64,000 nucleotides of DNA from JAKQEM01 sp964391185 (GCA_964391185.1 CAYMIX010000005.1:55546-119545); one strand, 5' to 3'. Shown: positions 1 through 8,958, counted from the first letter of the stretch. Made by a program: numbers and translations. Notes: a model not told the origin generated them from the sequence alone.

Positions 1-2441
1 AATTTTGGATGCTGTGGTGGAGCGTACCCCATGAAGGTGTTCACCGTGGAACCTGTTCCTGTTTCGTAGCGGCCGCCAGGACCGGCGATCTGTGACGTTC
101 CCGTTTTACCGGCCAATTGATACCCTTTCACTTTACCAGCCTTCGCAAAACCGTAGTTACTCGAAGCTGTGAGCATCGATGTAATTGTCTCTGATGCTTC
201 TGGCGTAATCACTTGATCGATCACGCGTGGCTCAATCGTCTCAACTGACCCATCCGGATGAACGATGCGATCAACAATTGTTGGTTTCATCAATTTTCCA
301 CCGTTTGCGAGTGCAGCGAAGCCTGTGATCACTTGGAGAGGTGTAGCAGAGAAACCATGTCCGAATGCTGCTGTTGCAAGATCGGATGCGCTCCACACAC
401 GCCATGGTTTCACCTCACCAGTAAGTTCATCTTCCAATTCAACACCAGTAATTTTACTAAAACCGAAACGTTCAATCATGCGATGAAATAATTTGCGTCC
501 GAGTTTTTGTGAGACACTCGTCATGCATGTGTTGATGGAAAATGCGAGGCAATCCGTCATGGAGACTTTGCCATAATAATTGAGAAGAGCGTTCTTAATT
601 TCGTACTCGTCGACTTTGACCGGCCCGATGTCATCATAGATATCCTGTGCCTCAACTTCTCCTTGATCTATAGCAATAGCCATTGTTATCGCTTTCATAA
701 CGGACCCTGGTTCATAGATTTCTTGGATAGTGCGGTTCAAATATGCACCGACTCCAATATTATTTTTATACTTAAGCCAAATACCTTTTACAGCAGTAGG
801 AAATACTTCGAAACGCGCATTTTCCCCCTCGTACACGTAGTAACGAGCAAGGTCTTGCAGGTCATACATTTTTTCGACTTCATTCAGTAATTCTTGTGCG
901 GTATCTGAAAACGTTGCGCGGCCTTCGGGGGAAAATATTGTCTTACGAAAATCTTTGACGATGCGAGAATTATTAATCGGGTTATAAATTTCTGCGACAA
1001 TCAGATCCTCTTCGCCTGAAGGAATGAACAATGGAACTTTTTCATACACATCAGCGTAATCGTTGCGCTCAAAGAGGGGAGCATTCGCCATCGCAATCAC
1101 ACGTCCCGTATGCGGATCCATCACAATTGCCTGGGCACTTTCCGCCTTATAATTTTTGACGGCAGTATCGAGAATTTTTTCCACTTCTTTCTGAACGAAA
1201 GGGTCAATTGTAAGGACCATTGTGTCTCCATCCTTTGGATCAATAATCGTTTGGTCCGATGTAAGAATTTGACCACCTTGAAGGTCGCTCACGGTGCTAA
1301 TAAGACCTTCCTGACCACGTAATTGGCCGTCAAATGTACGTTCAACTCCGTATTGTGCCTCTTGGTTCGTATTCATGAATCCTACGACGTGCGAAGCAAT
1401 AGTCCCATCAGGATAGTAACGCCAATGTTCCGGAATGATGGCGATGGAGCGCAGAGGATCAAGTATTTTTTCAGCAGCAGCATTATCGATTGCAGCTTGC
1501 TTGCGTGCATTTGTTTCTTTGATGGAAGTGAGTTTCATTTGCTTCACTTGGAGTGACAAATCAGGCGAAAGCTTTCGCATAATTGGCACATAACGGAGTG
1601 GCCGTGAGCGCAGGGAATATTCGACGGTATCGGAATCGACGCTGATCACCGGTGCGAGCGTGCGTGCGATGAACCCGATTTTGCCTTGGTTTATTTCCTC
1701 AGGATCTCCGAAGATTAACTTTTCATCCTCATTAACATAGATGCCATGAATATTGAGTGCGCCAATATTCGCAATTTCCTCTTTTGTCGCACTATATTTT
1801 AGCGGAACAAATGTCACACGTTGTCCTCCGATACGTCGCTCGATATCGCGGGCAAAAAGTCGCCGTGCTTCTGTGAGATCCGGAATATCAAGATCTTCTG
1901 CGTTTGGTAACGGGATTTCCGGAGGAAGTGGTTCTAACAGTGCACCCGTGTGCAAATGACGAACAAGTAAAAGAGGATCGAACGCCGAGCTATAGGGAGA
2001 ACCAATAAAGGTGACAAGTTCCCGTGGACAAGCTGGATCTCCTTTAGAACACAATGCATGATATGTTGGTGTAAGCAGGAGGTCTGCAAGTTTTTCAGCA
2101 ACGACTGAGTGGCTATCGCCTGGAACTTTTGCAGGATCAATATTCACAGGATCGACATACAACAAATCAAGTGTTGTATTAGTAGCTAAAATCGTCGTTT
2201 CATCAGTCTTACTATTGAGAGCGAGAATCTGCCCACGCTGTGCGGGAAGTCGAACACCTCCGAAATGCTGATCTTGCGCTAAAGCATAATATTCATTTTT
2301 GTCTATAACTTGTAGCTCCATTAAACGAGCCACTATAAGAAGGCCACAGACAAGTAAAATACCATGCACAAAGACCATTCTCTGTAAAAGAGAACGCTTC
2401 TTCTGAGTCTCAGACAATGGTGAGAGTCTCTTGGGCAACAT
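1..2441 (-). CDS. FtsI/PBP2-type penicillin-binding protein, C-terminus beyond window
   Basis: This is a class B penicillin-binding protein (D,D-transpeptidase) that crosslinks septal or lateral peptidoglycan. The reading frame is open from the ATG at 2441 to the left edge, giving at least 813 residues. One membrane helix lies at about residues 22-42. All three transpeptidase motifs are visible: the SxxK motif in EPGSVMKAIT with the nucleophile at Ser580, SIN at 635-637, and KTGT from Lys779. In E. coli FtsI the nucleophile is near residue 307, so the N-terminal pedestal is about 270 residues longer here. The gene diverges from the GspE-like ATPase, with 50 nt between starts. A TATCCT -10 lies about 11 nt before the ATG. 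rsmH and an ftsL-like gene are elsewhere (37.5-38.8 kb), so the dcw cluster is split. FtsI versus elongation PBP2 cannot be decided from sequence alone. Confidence 0.9.
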   Translation of the reverse strand, partial: MLPKRLSPLSETQKKRSLLQRMVFVHGILLVCGLLIVARLMELQVIDKNEYYALAQDQHFGGVRLPAQRGQILALNSKTDETTILATNTTLDLLYVDPVNIDPAKVPGDSHSVVAEKLADLLLTPTYHALCSKGDPACPRELVTFIGSPYSSAFDPLLLVRHLHTGALLEPLPPEIPLPNAEDLDIPDLTEARRLFARDIERRIGGQRVTFVPLKYSATKEEIANIGALNIHGIYVNEDEKLIFGDPEEINQGKIGFIARTLAPVISVDSDTVEYSLRSRPLRYVPIMRKLSPDLSLQVKQMKLTSIKETNARKQAAIDNAAAEKILDPLRSIAIIPEHWRYYPDGTIASHVVGFMNTNQEAQYGVERTFDGQLRGQEGLISTVSDLQGGQILTSDQTIIDPKDGDTMVLTIDPFVQKEVEKILDTAVKNYKAESAQAIVMDPHTGRVIAMANAPLFERNDYADVYEKVPLFIPSGEEDLIVAEIYNPINNSRIVKDFRKTIFSPEGRATFSDTAQELLNEVEKMYDLQDLARYYVYEGENARFEVFPTAVKGIWLKYKNNIGVGAYLNRTIQEIYEPGSVMKAITMAIAIDQGEVEAQDIYDDIGPVKVDEYEIKNALLNYYGKVSMTDCLAFSINTCMTSVSQKLGRKLFHRMIERFGFSKITGVELEDELTGEVKPWRVWSASDLATAAFGHGFSATPLQVITGFAALANGGKLMKPTIVDRIVHPDGSVETIEPRVIDQVITPEASETITSMLTASSNYGFAKAGKVKGYQLAGKTGTSQIAGPGGRYETGTGSTVNTFMGYAPPQHPK

Positions 2442-2476
2442 CGGAGGTAAGGAGGATAGCAGGGGAGTACGGTTTG

Positions 2477-2485
2477 TGGTATACT
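2477..2485 (+). promoter_or_regulatory. Extended -10 promoter of the GspE-like gene
   Basis: TG-G-TATACT is an extended -10 element ending 6 nt before the ATG at 2492. Transcription would be expected to start at or next to the A of the start codon, giving a leaderless message. No convincing -35 hexamer is seen. Confidence 0.6.
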
Positions 2486-2491
2486 GTTTCG

Positions 2492-3592
2492 ATGGCATTG
2501 AAAGACTTTTCCGGACTCCCTGGCGACCAACTTTTGGAGCAGTTACAGCAGTACTGTGCCGAAATAGGCGTATCCGATATTCATACATCTCCAGAAAAAG
2601 AACATGTCCGCATTGAAATCCGTCTCCACGGAATGCTTGAGGAGTTGCCACCGATGACGAAACAAACATACGAACAATTTGTACGCAAAATTAAGTTCGA
2701 TTCTAAGCTCAAACTCAACATTACAAATATTCCACAAGATGGTCAGTACACATTTGATGCGCCAGCTCGCACGGTCAACATTCGTGTTGCAACATTACCA
2801 ACGCGTTTTGGTGAATCAGTCACGCTTCGTTTGCTCGATCCGAAGAAAGGAATTATTCCGCTCGTAGAACTTGGGTTCCCAGGGGACATGAAAGACCAGC
2901 TGGAAACGCTCGCGAAGCTCCCAAACGGACTCATCCTCGTAACAGGTCCAACCGGCTCTGGAAAAACGACGACACTCTATTCACTCCTTTCGACGTTAAT
3001 TGGAACCAAGCGCAATATCGTCACGCTCGAAGACCCCGTCGAATATGAAATCAAAGGAATTGTGCAGAGTGAAATTGACCCTGACCACGGCTTCACGTTT
3101 GCCTCTGGACTCCGCAGCGTCTTGCGCCATGACCCAAACGTCATTCTCGTCGGAGAAATCCGCGACCTCGAGACGGCACAGACCGCTATCGATGCAGCAC
3201 TTACGGGTCACTTAGTGCTCAGCACACTCCACACAAACTCTGCAATAGAAGCGATTCCACGCTTGCTCTCGATGGGTGTTAGTCCCTATACATTTGCACC
3301 CGCACTCCGCGCGATTCTTGCACAGCGCCTTATTCGAACATTATCCGATACTGCCAAAAATAGTGGATCGTACGATGCATCGTCACCAGAAACGTACAGC
3401 GGACAAATGGTACTCCCCGAGCTTATAACGGTGAGTGCGCAGCTGCGTGACATGATTCTCGTTCAGGAACGCGAAGAACTCGTTGAGGAACAAGCGAAGA
3501 AAGATGGATATGTAACAATGAAAGAGTGGGGAAAGGTTCTCGTCGAACAAAAGATCACCTCAAAAGAAGAAATCGAACGCGTGACTTCTTGA
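2492..3592 (+). CDS. GspE/PilB-family secretion ATPase, minimal form
   Basis: This is a hexameric ATPase that powers type IV pilus or type II secretion-like machines. The 366-aa product has Walker A GPTGSGKT (152-159), the Asp box TLEDPVEY (178-185), Walker B VILVGEIRD (217-225) and the His box LVLSTLHTNSA (241-251). The segment after AQRLIRTL, where GspE/PilB carry a four-cysteine zinc domain, has no cysteine and is short. The N-terminal MshEN domain is also missing, so the length resembles PilT. The start at 2492 was chosen over an in-frame start at 2417 because an extended -10 ends 6 nt upstream. No pilin or platform gene is adjacent; a GspF-like N-domain gene occurs at 50159. The exact machine is unknown. 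Confidence 0.88.
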   Translation: MALKDFSGLPGDQLLEQLQQYCAEIGVSDIHTSPEKEHVRIEIRLHGMLEELPPMTKQTYEQFVRKIKFDSKLKLNITNIPQDGQYTFDAPARTVNIRVATLPTRFGESVTLRLLDPKKGIIPLVELGFPGDMKDQLETLAKLPNGLILVTGPTGSGKTTTLYSLLSTLIGTKRNIVTLEDPVEYEIKGIVQSEIDPDHGFTFASGLRSVLRHDPNVILVGEIRDLETAQTAIDAALTGHLVLSTLHTNSAIEAIPRLLSMGVSPYTFAPALRAILAQRLIRTLSDTAKNSGSYDASSPETYSGQMVLPELITVSAQLRDMILVQEREELVEEQAKKDGYVTMKEWGKVLVEQKITSKEEIERVTS

Positions 3593-3662
3593 GCATCTTC
3601 TTTACTCGAACTCTCAGATAGCCTTGCGGAGACATAGGCTCGTGCCGTACGATTTTTTCCCT

Positions 3663-5360
3663 ATGTTTCGCAGGTACAGACAACGTCGTGGCCCGTACGC
3701 CATGGCAGCACCATCCGTGTTCCCATCCATCCTCCGTAGCCTCATCTTGCTCGGAGTTGCATTGCTACTACTGTACTTCGTGGGCAAGTGGGTGCTTTGG
3801 ATTTTTGGAGTCGGTGGAGACATACAACGTAACTCTGTGATGATGAGTGTTGAAAACCGCAGCACCGTGAGCGTGTCCTTAGAAGGAGGTCTGATGCAAC
3901 GTGCCGAAGGATCTATCAAACTCTATGAAGATGATCGTGTGACAACAGGAGGCAACGGGCATGCCTTGCTGACATTCTTCGATGGAACAACAGCCCGCTT
4001 GGATGTACAGTCTGATGTGACAATAGGGGATAGCACACGCGGTTCGGAGGAATCATCACTCGCATTGAATGTAGCAGCAGGATCCCTGTGGATTCGCACA
4101 CCAGATGTTGACACATATTCTGGAGCAATTATTCGTGAAATCGTGACACCCCGTTTTTCCATTTCTCTTCCAAGTGATGCAGAAGTTGTCATTGACCAAA
4201 ATGCACTCATTGTCTTTAGTGCAGATGGTGCTGGTGTGGGTGTAACAATGAACGGAGCTGATGAAGCTTCCTATATTGGTGAAGGTCAGCAACTACAATT
4301 GCCAGATGGTGATATAACTCAAGATATTTCACGCTTCCGCTCGGCTATCGAACCACTCGCCGTCCAGCGTTCCTTTATAGAGGAGTCGCGTGGCATCGTT
4401 ATTGCACCATCAGGATCAGGCACAACAGTCGCCGTCAGCGATGAGGAAGTATTGAGCATCACAGCGCCAGCAGACCGCACAAACGTTACAACAAGCACTG
4501 TGAAGGTCGAAGGTACGGTAAGCCCACGTGTCGAACGCGTGCGGGTGAGCGGCTACGACGCAACCATCAACCGCGACATGAAAACATTCTCCCAAGAATT
4601 ATCAGTAAAGGAAGGTGAAGATACGAAGATTACCATTGAAGCTCTCGATGCTCGCGGCATTACACTTGCCCGAGAAATTCGCACAGTCCGCCGCGGCACA
4701 CAGGAGATCAAACCTCCAGCAATTACATCACCTGCTAAAACAGGGGAAACGTACCGCACACAACGTGCAGAGTTCGAAATCGTCGGCACAGCTCCAGCAG
4801 GAGCAGCGGGAATTATGGTGAATGAATATAAGCTACAACTCTTTCGCTCTGGCGATACAAATTGGAGCTATCTCGCAAGCACGGCATTGAATAACCTCAA
4901 ACAGGGTACAAACGTATTTGATGTCTACACACTCGATGTCGCTGGCAACAAGAGTCAACCAGCGCGTATTACAATCTTACTAGAAGCTGGAAGCGAAGGA
5001 GTCGTTGGAACTTCTGGTAGCACGACATCACAAGTAACATTCGATGAAACGACCTTGCCAAATAATGCACCACTTCTTCCTGGGACAATTGCAGTCACTG
5101 GCCCAACCGCAGGAGCTTCGCACACGGCTACAGGTAGCGAATTCTTGCTTGAGGGAACAGCCCCAAAGTCCACGACGAATGTATGGGTGAATGGCTACCG
5201 TTTGCAGCTCTACAAGCCAGGCAGCGGGTACTGGAACTACATCGCCAAGGCTGAATACAACACGCTCAAACCAGGAAAGAACGTGTATAAGATCGTCGCA
5301 CGCAACGAAAAGAACGAGATCATTGATACGTTCGAGTACACAGCGACCTATAACCCGTAA
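3663..5360 (+). CDS. Membrane-anchored FecR-domain protein with Ig-like repeats
   Basis: A cell-surface protein of about 565 residues. A basic N-terminus (FRRYRQRR) is followed by one membrane helix (about residues 20-45). A FecR-like domain follows, with the pattern GGLMQRAEG...DDRVTTGGNG.ALLTFFDGT (about 65-115). The C-terminal half holds about three beta-sandwich modules. Two related copies carry NEYKLQLFRSG and NGYRLQLYKPG, each followed by a W/Y-rich stretch and a LK.G.NV motif. The upstream in-frame start at 3624 is less likely: TTGCGG, an 18-nt spacer and TACGAT lead to the ATG at 3663. The gene is convergent with rluD, with 15 nt between stops. Binding of glycans or other surface polymers is only a guess. 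Confidence 0.7.
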   Translation: MFRRYRQRRGPYAMAAPSVFPSILRSLILLGVALLLLYFVGKWVLWIFGVGGDIQRNSVMMSVENRSTVSVSLEGGLMQRAEGSIKLYEDDRVTTGGNGHALLTFFDGTTARLDVQSDVTIGDSTRGSEESSLALNVAAGSLWIRTPDVDTYSGAIIREIVTPRFSISLPSDAEVVIDQNALIVFSADGAGVGVTMNGADEASYIGEGQQLQLPDGDITQDISRFRSAIEPLAVQRSFIEESRGIVIAPSGSGTTVAVSDEEVLSITAPADRTNVTTSTVKVEGTVSPRVERVRVSGYDATINRDMKTFSQELSVKEGEDTKITIEALDARGITLAREIRTVRRGTQEIKPPAITSPAKTGETYRTQRAEFEIVGTAPAGAAGIMVNEYKLQLFRSGDTNWSYLASTALNNLKQGTNVFDVYTLDVAGNKSQPARITILLEAGSEGVVGTSGSTTSQVTFDETTLPNNAPLLPGTIAVTGPTAGASHTATGSEFLLEGTAPKSTTNVWVNGYRLQLYKPGSGYWNYIAKAEYNTLKPGKNVYKIVARNEKNEIIDTFEYTATYNP

Positions 5361-5362
5361 TC

Positions 5363-5396
5363 AGCTTTCAAGGTTTTACGCTATCGAGCTATCAAG
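5363..5396. repeat. 34-nt interspersed repeat, copy 1
   Basis: This 34-nt block starts AGCTTTCAAGGTTT and ends GAGCTATCAAG. It matches 15936-15969 at 31 of 34 positions in the same orientation. It lies across the convergent FecR-protein/rluD junction and encodes the last residues (KLDSSIA) and stop codon of rluD on the minus strand. Confidence 0.7.
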
Positions 5397-6317
5397 CTTT
5401 AATTCTCTGAGATTCTTCAGGAAGGTTCCCGAAGGTTTGGAAACAACTTCGTGTTCCTTGTTATCAGCAGGGGAGACAAATGCTAATTGCCATGCATGAA
5501 GACACAGCATATCAATGCCATATTCCTCTGATAACTTTTCACTCGTTGGGGTGTGGTATGCAGGATCACCAAGAATCGGATGACCAATTCCCTGTAGGTG
5601 CACACGAATTTGGTGTGTGCGACCTGTATGCAACTCACACGAAACTAAGGTAATTCCATTGTATGTAGAAAGCGTGCGATATGTCGTCTTCGCTTCGCGC
5701 GTTTTGCTCGAACCAAGCAATGTCATTTTTGTACGATCAACCGAACTTCGTCCGATTGATGCGTCGATAACTGCAGCTGGAGGATCGGGCGTGCCAGCAA
5801 CGATCGCGAGGTAAATTTTTCTGATAGTGCGATCTTCGAATTGTTTCTGTAGTGCCTTGTGGTTAGCAGGAGACTTGGCGATAAGCAGCGAACCTGTCGT
5901 GTCTTTATCAAGACGGTGAACTAATACAGCAGCACTGGAAAAAGGGATTTTACGTTGCTTAAAGAGAAATGCGATCCCATGCAAAATAGTCGCTGCGTCT
6001 TTCGGGATTCCAGCACCAGGATGCACGGGGATACCAGATGGTTTATTGATAACAAAACATGCATCGTCTTCGTACAAAATTTCGAGCTTGAGATCCATCG
6101 CTTTCAAACGAGTTTCCGTCACAGGCTCACTCGTCTTGGACATTTGAACAACATCGCCCTCTTCCACCATTGAAGCAGGTTTGCGAGCGATACGGCCATT
6201 CACCATGACCAAACCTTCTTTGACAAAATCGCGCGCATTCACACGGCTGATTTTTGCATCAGTTTTCGAGAGAAATACATCAAGCCGGCTGGTTTCGGTC
6301 GCGGTCCATTCGTGCAT
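5376..6317 (-). CDS. RluD/RluC-family 23S rRNA pseudouridine synthase
   Basis: Isomerises specific uridines, most likely in 23S rRNA, to pseudouridine. The 313-aa product has an N-terminal S4 RNA-binding domain (about 10-58; DVFLSKTDAKISRVNARDFV, VMVNGRIARKPA). The catalytic domain follows, with HRLDKDTTG at 134-142 (catalytic Asp137) and the conserved C-terminal block TGRTHQIRVHL. The ATG at 6317 was chosen over the longer frame (to 6413) because TATACT at 6325-6330 ends 7 nt before it. Its last codons come from an interspersed repeat. The target uridine (RluD-like versus RluC-like) cannot be set from sequence. Confidence 0.9.
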   Translation of the reverse strand: MHEWTATETSRLDVFLSKTDAKISRVNARDFVKEGLVMVNGRIARKPASMVEEGDVVQMSKTSEPVTETRLKAMDLKLEILYEDDACFVINKPSGIPVHPGAGIPKDAATILHGIAFLFKQRKIPFSSAAVLVHRLDKDTTGSLLIAKSPANHKALQKQFEDRTIRKIYLAIVAGTPDPPAAVIDASIGRSSVDRTKMTLLGSSKTREAKTTYRTLSTYNGITLVSCELHTGRTHQIRVHLQGIGHPILGDPAYHTPTSEKLSEEYGIDMLCLHAWQLAFVSPADNKEHEVVSKPSGTFLKNLRELKLDSSIA

Positions 6318-6367
6318 GCCGGACAGTATAGTTGATTTCATACAGAAACGGAGACATAATCGTAAAC

Positions 6368-6451
6368 CGCCTTTCTCTTTTGGAAAGGCGACAAACTTGA
6401 GTCTCGGGTGCATTGCACCCTAGAGACTCCCCCGGTGTAGGCGCACCGGGG
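6368..6451. other. Three tandem stem-loops between rluD and tyrS
   Basis: Three adjacent inverted repeats are visible. CGCCTTTC pairs with GAAAGGCG (about 6369-6390). GAGTCTCGGGTGC pairs with GCACCC.TA.GAGACTC (6399-6429, a long near-perfect stem). CCCCGGTG pairs with CACCGGGG (6430-6451). No U-tract follows directly on the plus strand apart from TATTTCT. The block lies upstream of the tyrS promoter and outside the chosen rluD start. It could be an RNA element, a barrier between divergent units, or a repeat. Confidence 0.55.
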
Positions 6452-6568
6452 TATTTCTAAACACAAGTATCGCTGCTGGCCTGCACACAACCTTGGCTAG
6501 CTCTCCTCAACAGCGTAGCAATGCGTCAGAGTCTTCTTTTCAAATGCAAATCCGCTACAATCCCACCC

Positions 6569-7729
6569 ATGAAGCATAATGACCTGCTTACACGTGCGGT
6601 TGAAGAAACAGTTCCAAAGGAACTTGCTGAGGAAAAGTTGAAGAGTGGAAAAAAACTCCGTATTTATATGGGGATTGATCCAACTGGATCAAAATTACAT
6701 ATTGGTCATGGTGTTCCATTGCGTAAACTAAGGGATTTCTCAGATGCCGGACATGAAGTAATTTTTCTCATCGGAAGCTACACGGCCATGATTGGTGATC
6801 CAACCGGCCGCGACAAGGCGAGAGAGCCGCTCACTGAAGAGCAAGTTCGCCAAAACTTTATAAACTATCAAGATCAAGCATCTAAAATCTTGGATTTTTC
6901 TAAAGTTCAAATTCGCTACAACCACGAATGGTTTGAGAAAATGAACTCACTTGAAATTTTACAAATGACGAGTCACTTTACTGCACAGCAAATGCTTCAG
7001 CGTGACATGTTTAAAGAGCGCTTAAAAAAAGATCAGGATATCAGCACTAATGAGTTTTTATACCCAATCATGCAGGGATATGACTCGGTAATGCTTGATG
7101 TTGATTGTGAAATTGGAGGTAACGACCAGTTGTTTAACATGTTATGTGGACGAAAATTGCAAAAAGTATATGGGAAGCGTGACAAGTTTGTTCTTACGGT
7201 GAAATTGATTGAAGGAACAGATGGAAGGAAAATGAGTAAATCTTATGATAATTGCATCTACATGACTGATGAGCCTAAACACATGTACGGAAAGACATTG
7301 GCTTTAAAGGACGAACTCATTTGTAAGTACATGGAATGCGCGACCGATATCCCAATGGAAGAAATCAAGGAAGCAGAAGCAGCGATGAAAAAAGGTGCAA
7401 ACCCACGCGATTTCAAGGTGCGTCTCGCTAAGGAGCTTGTGACGATGTATCACTCCGCAAAAGCTGCCGATGAAGCAGAAGCAGAATTTGGAAACGTGTT
7501 CAAGAAAGGTGGCGTGCCAGATGACATGCCAGAAGCAAAAGCGGAGAAAGGTGAGTTATTGATTGATTTCCTTGTTCGCACACAGACTGTAGCTTCTAAA
7601 TCAGAAGCAAAGCGCTTGATCGACCAGAAGGGGATTACGATGAATGAAGAAGTTGTCAGTGGATATGATCAAAAGGCAGAGAGGGGAGTGGTGAAAGTGG
7701 GGAAGAGGAAGTTTATGAAAGTACTGTAG
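6569..7729 (+). CDS. tyrS: Tyrosyl-tRNA synthetase
   Basis: Charges tRNA-Tyr with tyrosine in the cytoplasm. The 386-aa class I synthetase has HIGH at 44-47, KMSKS at 221-225 and a C-terminal S4 domain (ELLIDFLVRTQTVASKSEAK). The ATG at 6569 (MKHNDLL) was chosen over the in-frame 6521 start because TACAAT at 6556-6561 ends 7 nt upstream, predicting a leaderless message. The pterin dehydratase gene starts 5 nt after the stop and is probably co-transcribed. Length and motifs are normal for a bacterial TyrRS. Confidence 0.96.
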   Translation: MKHNDLLTRAVEETVPKELAEEKLKSGKKLRIYMGIDPTGSKLHIGHGVPLRKLRDFSDAGHEVIFLIGSYTAMIGDPTGRDKAREPLTEEQVRQNFINYQDQASKILDFSKVQIRYNHEWFEKMNSLEILQMTSHFTAQQMLQRDMFKERLKKDQDISTNEFLYPIMQGYDSVMLDVDCEIGGNDQLFNMLCGRKLQKVYGKRDKFVLTVKLIEGTDGRKMSKSYDNCIYMTDEPKHMYGKTLALKDELICKYMECATDIPMEEIKEAEAAMKKGANPRDFKVRLAKELVTMYHSAKAADEAEAEFGNVFKKGGVPDDMPEAKAEKGELLIDFLVRTQTVASKSEAKRLIDQKGITMNEEVVSGYDQKAERGVVKVGKRKFMKVL

Positions 7730-7734
7730 TTCCT

Positions 7735-8076
7735 ATGTTACTCACTCCTGAACAAATCGATACCCAAGCCTCCGGCGTTCCCAGTTGGAATGTCTCCGAA
7801 GAAGGTAATTCCATCTCACGACTTTTCACATTCGAAAACTTCGCCCAATCTATTCACTTCTTCAACTCTGTCGCAAAGATCGCCGAGGAAATTAATCATC
7901 ACCCAGACATTCAAATTAATTTTAAGAAAGTCACACTGACGCTTAGCACACACAGTGCTGGTGGACTGACTGAAAAAGATTTTCTCGTTGCGCAAAAGAT
8001 AGATCAGTTACCAATGCCAACAAGCGAAACACTTAAAGATGAACCGTTTTGGCAGGGTGATTACGCAGTCCGTTGA
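7735..8076 (+). CDS. phhB: Pterin-4a-carbinolamine dehydratase (PCD/DCoH family)
   Basis: The family dehydrates 4a-hydroxytetrahydropterin during tetrahydropterin recycling; stand-alone bacterial copies can also serve molybdopterin-related roles. The 113-aa product carries the family motif EINHHPDIQINFKKV followed by L.LSTH.AGGLTEKDF. It starts 5 nt after tyrS and overlaps the convergent downstream gene by 16 nt. No phenylalanine hydroxylase is visible here, so the substrate source is unclear. The gene symbol follows family usage only. Confidence 0.88.
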   Translation: MLLTPEQIDTQASGVPSWNVSEEGNSISRLFTFENFAQSIHFFNSVAKIAEEINHHPDIQINFKKVTLTLSTHSAGGLTEKDFLVAQKIDQLPMPTSETLKDEPFWQGDYAVR

Positions 8077-8831
8077 AGTAAATATTCCTGATAGAACGGC
8101 TCGGTCGCTCTCTCTTCAATAACCGGTAAATAATCATTAGGCAGAGGCTGCCAGATGTCTAATCGATTAATAAGAACTCCATGATAATCATGAAATAATT
8201 GATTCATTTTTCTGCGGGACTTCTGGCTAAGAGCCTCTGGACGAGCTCTTAATGTTGCATCAAGTAGATTAGATCTCAATGAAGGCTGCATTGGCTTTAC
8301 CCACTTCAAATCATTATTTTCTGTCTTCGCTATTAAAAGTGAGCGAATAGCTTGTGCAGGATTTTCTTCCCCAAAAAATTTTCTAAAATTGGAATTAAAT
8401 ATTCGTAGGTGGTTTGGCAAAGGAGTTCTATAAGTGAGTAATCTAATAGCATTTGAAACTGTACTTATCTCTTTATGAATATGGTTATGAACATGAATTG
8501 CAGAGCGCGCAAAAAGATCTCTATCGCTACCATTTTCTTGAGGCTTCTTAACAGCTTGAGGCACATACAAACTGCGCCAATCAAAGGGCAGCAACATTTT
8601 GAGAACATCATGTGTAAATGAAAGCGGCAATTTATGCCCCGATGCATCGCGATACGAACCGGAAGTGGCTACTATTTCTCTTATCAAAAAATCCGGTGGC
8701 AAGTGGCCACTCATTTGGTGATATTTGCCATGTTCCATTTCATCAACCACCGTCAAATTCCATACTTCATCATCTTCACCAGTAAATGAACGAGGTACTC
8801 CATGATGCCGGTTGGATTGGCCCGGTAACAT
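8061..8831 (-). CDS. Uncharacterised protein with HNH-like N-terminus
   Basis: A 256-aa soluble protein not assigned to a named family here. The N-terminus reads NRHHGVPRSF.G, then a WNLTVVDEMEHGKYHQ stretch. This resembles the HH..PRS.GG...N....H spacing of HNH/His-Me-finger nucleases, but I see no further nuclease landmark. The rest is helical, with a basic segment (SRRKMNQLFHDYH) near the end. TAATAT at 8839-8844 ends 7 nt before the ATG, with a perfect palindrome just upstream, so the gene may be repressor-controlled. A nuclease or toxin-like role is inference only. Confidence 0.6.
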   Translation of the reverse strand: MLPGQSNRHHGVPRSFTGEDDEVWNLTVVDEMEHGKYHQMSGHLPPDFLIREIVATSGSYRDASGHKLPLSFTHDVLKMLLPFDWRSLYVPQAVKKPQENGSDRDLFARSAIHVHNHIHKEISTVSNAIRLLTYRTPLPNHLRIFNSNFRKFFGEENPAQAIRSLLIAKTENNDLKWVKPMQPSLRSNLLDATLRARPEALSQKSRRKMNQLFHDYHGVLINRLDIWQPLPNDYLPVIEERATEPFYQEYLLQRTA

Positions 8832-8847
8832 CAGGGTGATATTATTC

Positions 8848-8865
8848 GTTGTTCAAGTGAACAAC
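8848..8865. promoter_or_regulatory. 18-bp perfect palindrome at the HNH-like gene promoter
   Basis: GTTGTTC, a 4-nt centre AAGT, then GAACAAC. It begins 4 bp upstream of the TAATAT -10 hexamer of the 8061-8831 gene, in its spacer/-35 region. This is the position expected for a repressor operator. The half-site order GTTC-N4-GAAC is opposite to a Gram-positive LexA box. Confidence 0.5.
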
Positions 8866-8886
8866 TAGTGCAATCTATTTTACATT

Positions 8887-8958
8887 TTACTGCGTGATCA
8901 TTCGTCGGACCATCCAAATGCAGGTGAGCGTGCCGGCGAGGAATGTGACGAATGTCAT
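8887..8958 (-). CDS. Possible 23-aa membrane peptide
   Basis: A short ORF (MTFVTFLAGTLTCIWMVRRM and three more residues) with one hydrophobic stretch. Its ATG overlaps the stop of the preceding small ORF as ATGA, a typical translational-coupling arrangement. It is too short to assign and might be chance or a decayed gene end. Confidence 0.3.
   Translation of the reverse strand: MTFVTFLAGTLTCIWMVRRMITQ

Noticed and set aside
2417..2491. Longer start for the GspE-like ATPase
   Set aside because: It would overlap the divergent PBP start and begin upstream of the TATACT promoter. A GGAGGTAAGGAGG stretch at 2444-2456 looks like a Shine-Dalgarno but is 36 nt or more from the chosen start.
6368..6451. 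T-box riboswitch for tyrS
   Set aside because: The hairpins lie upstream of the promoter, no T-box consensus is visible, and the tyrS message is predicted to be leaderless.
8848..8865. LexA (SOS) box
   Set aside because: The dyad is GTTC-N4-GAAC; the Gram-positive LexA box is GAAC-N4-GTTC, the opposite half-site order. Kept only as an unnamed operator candidate.
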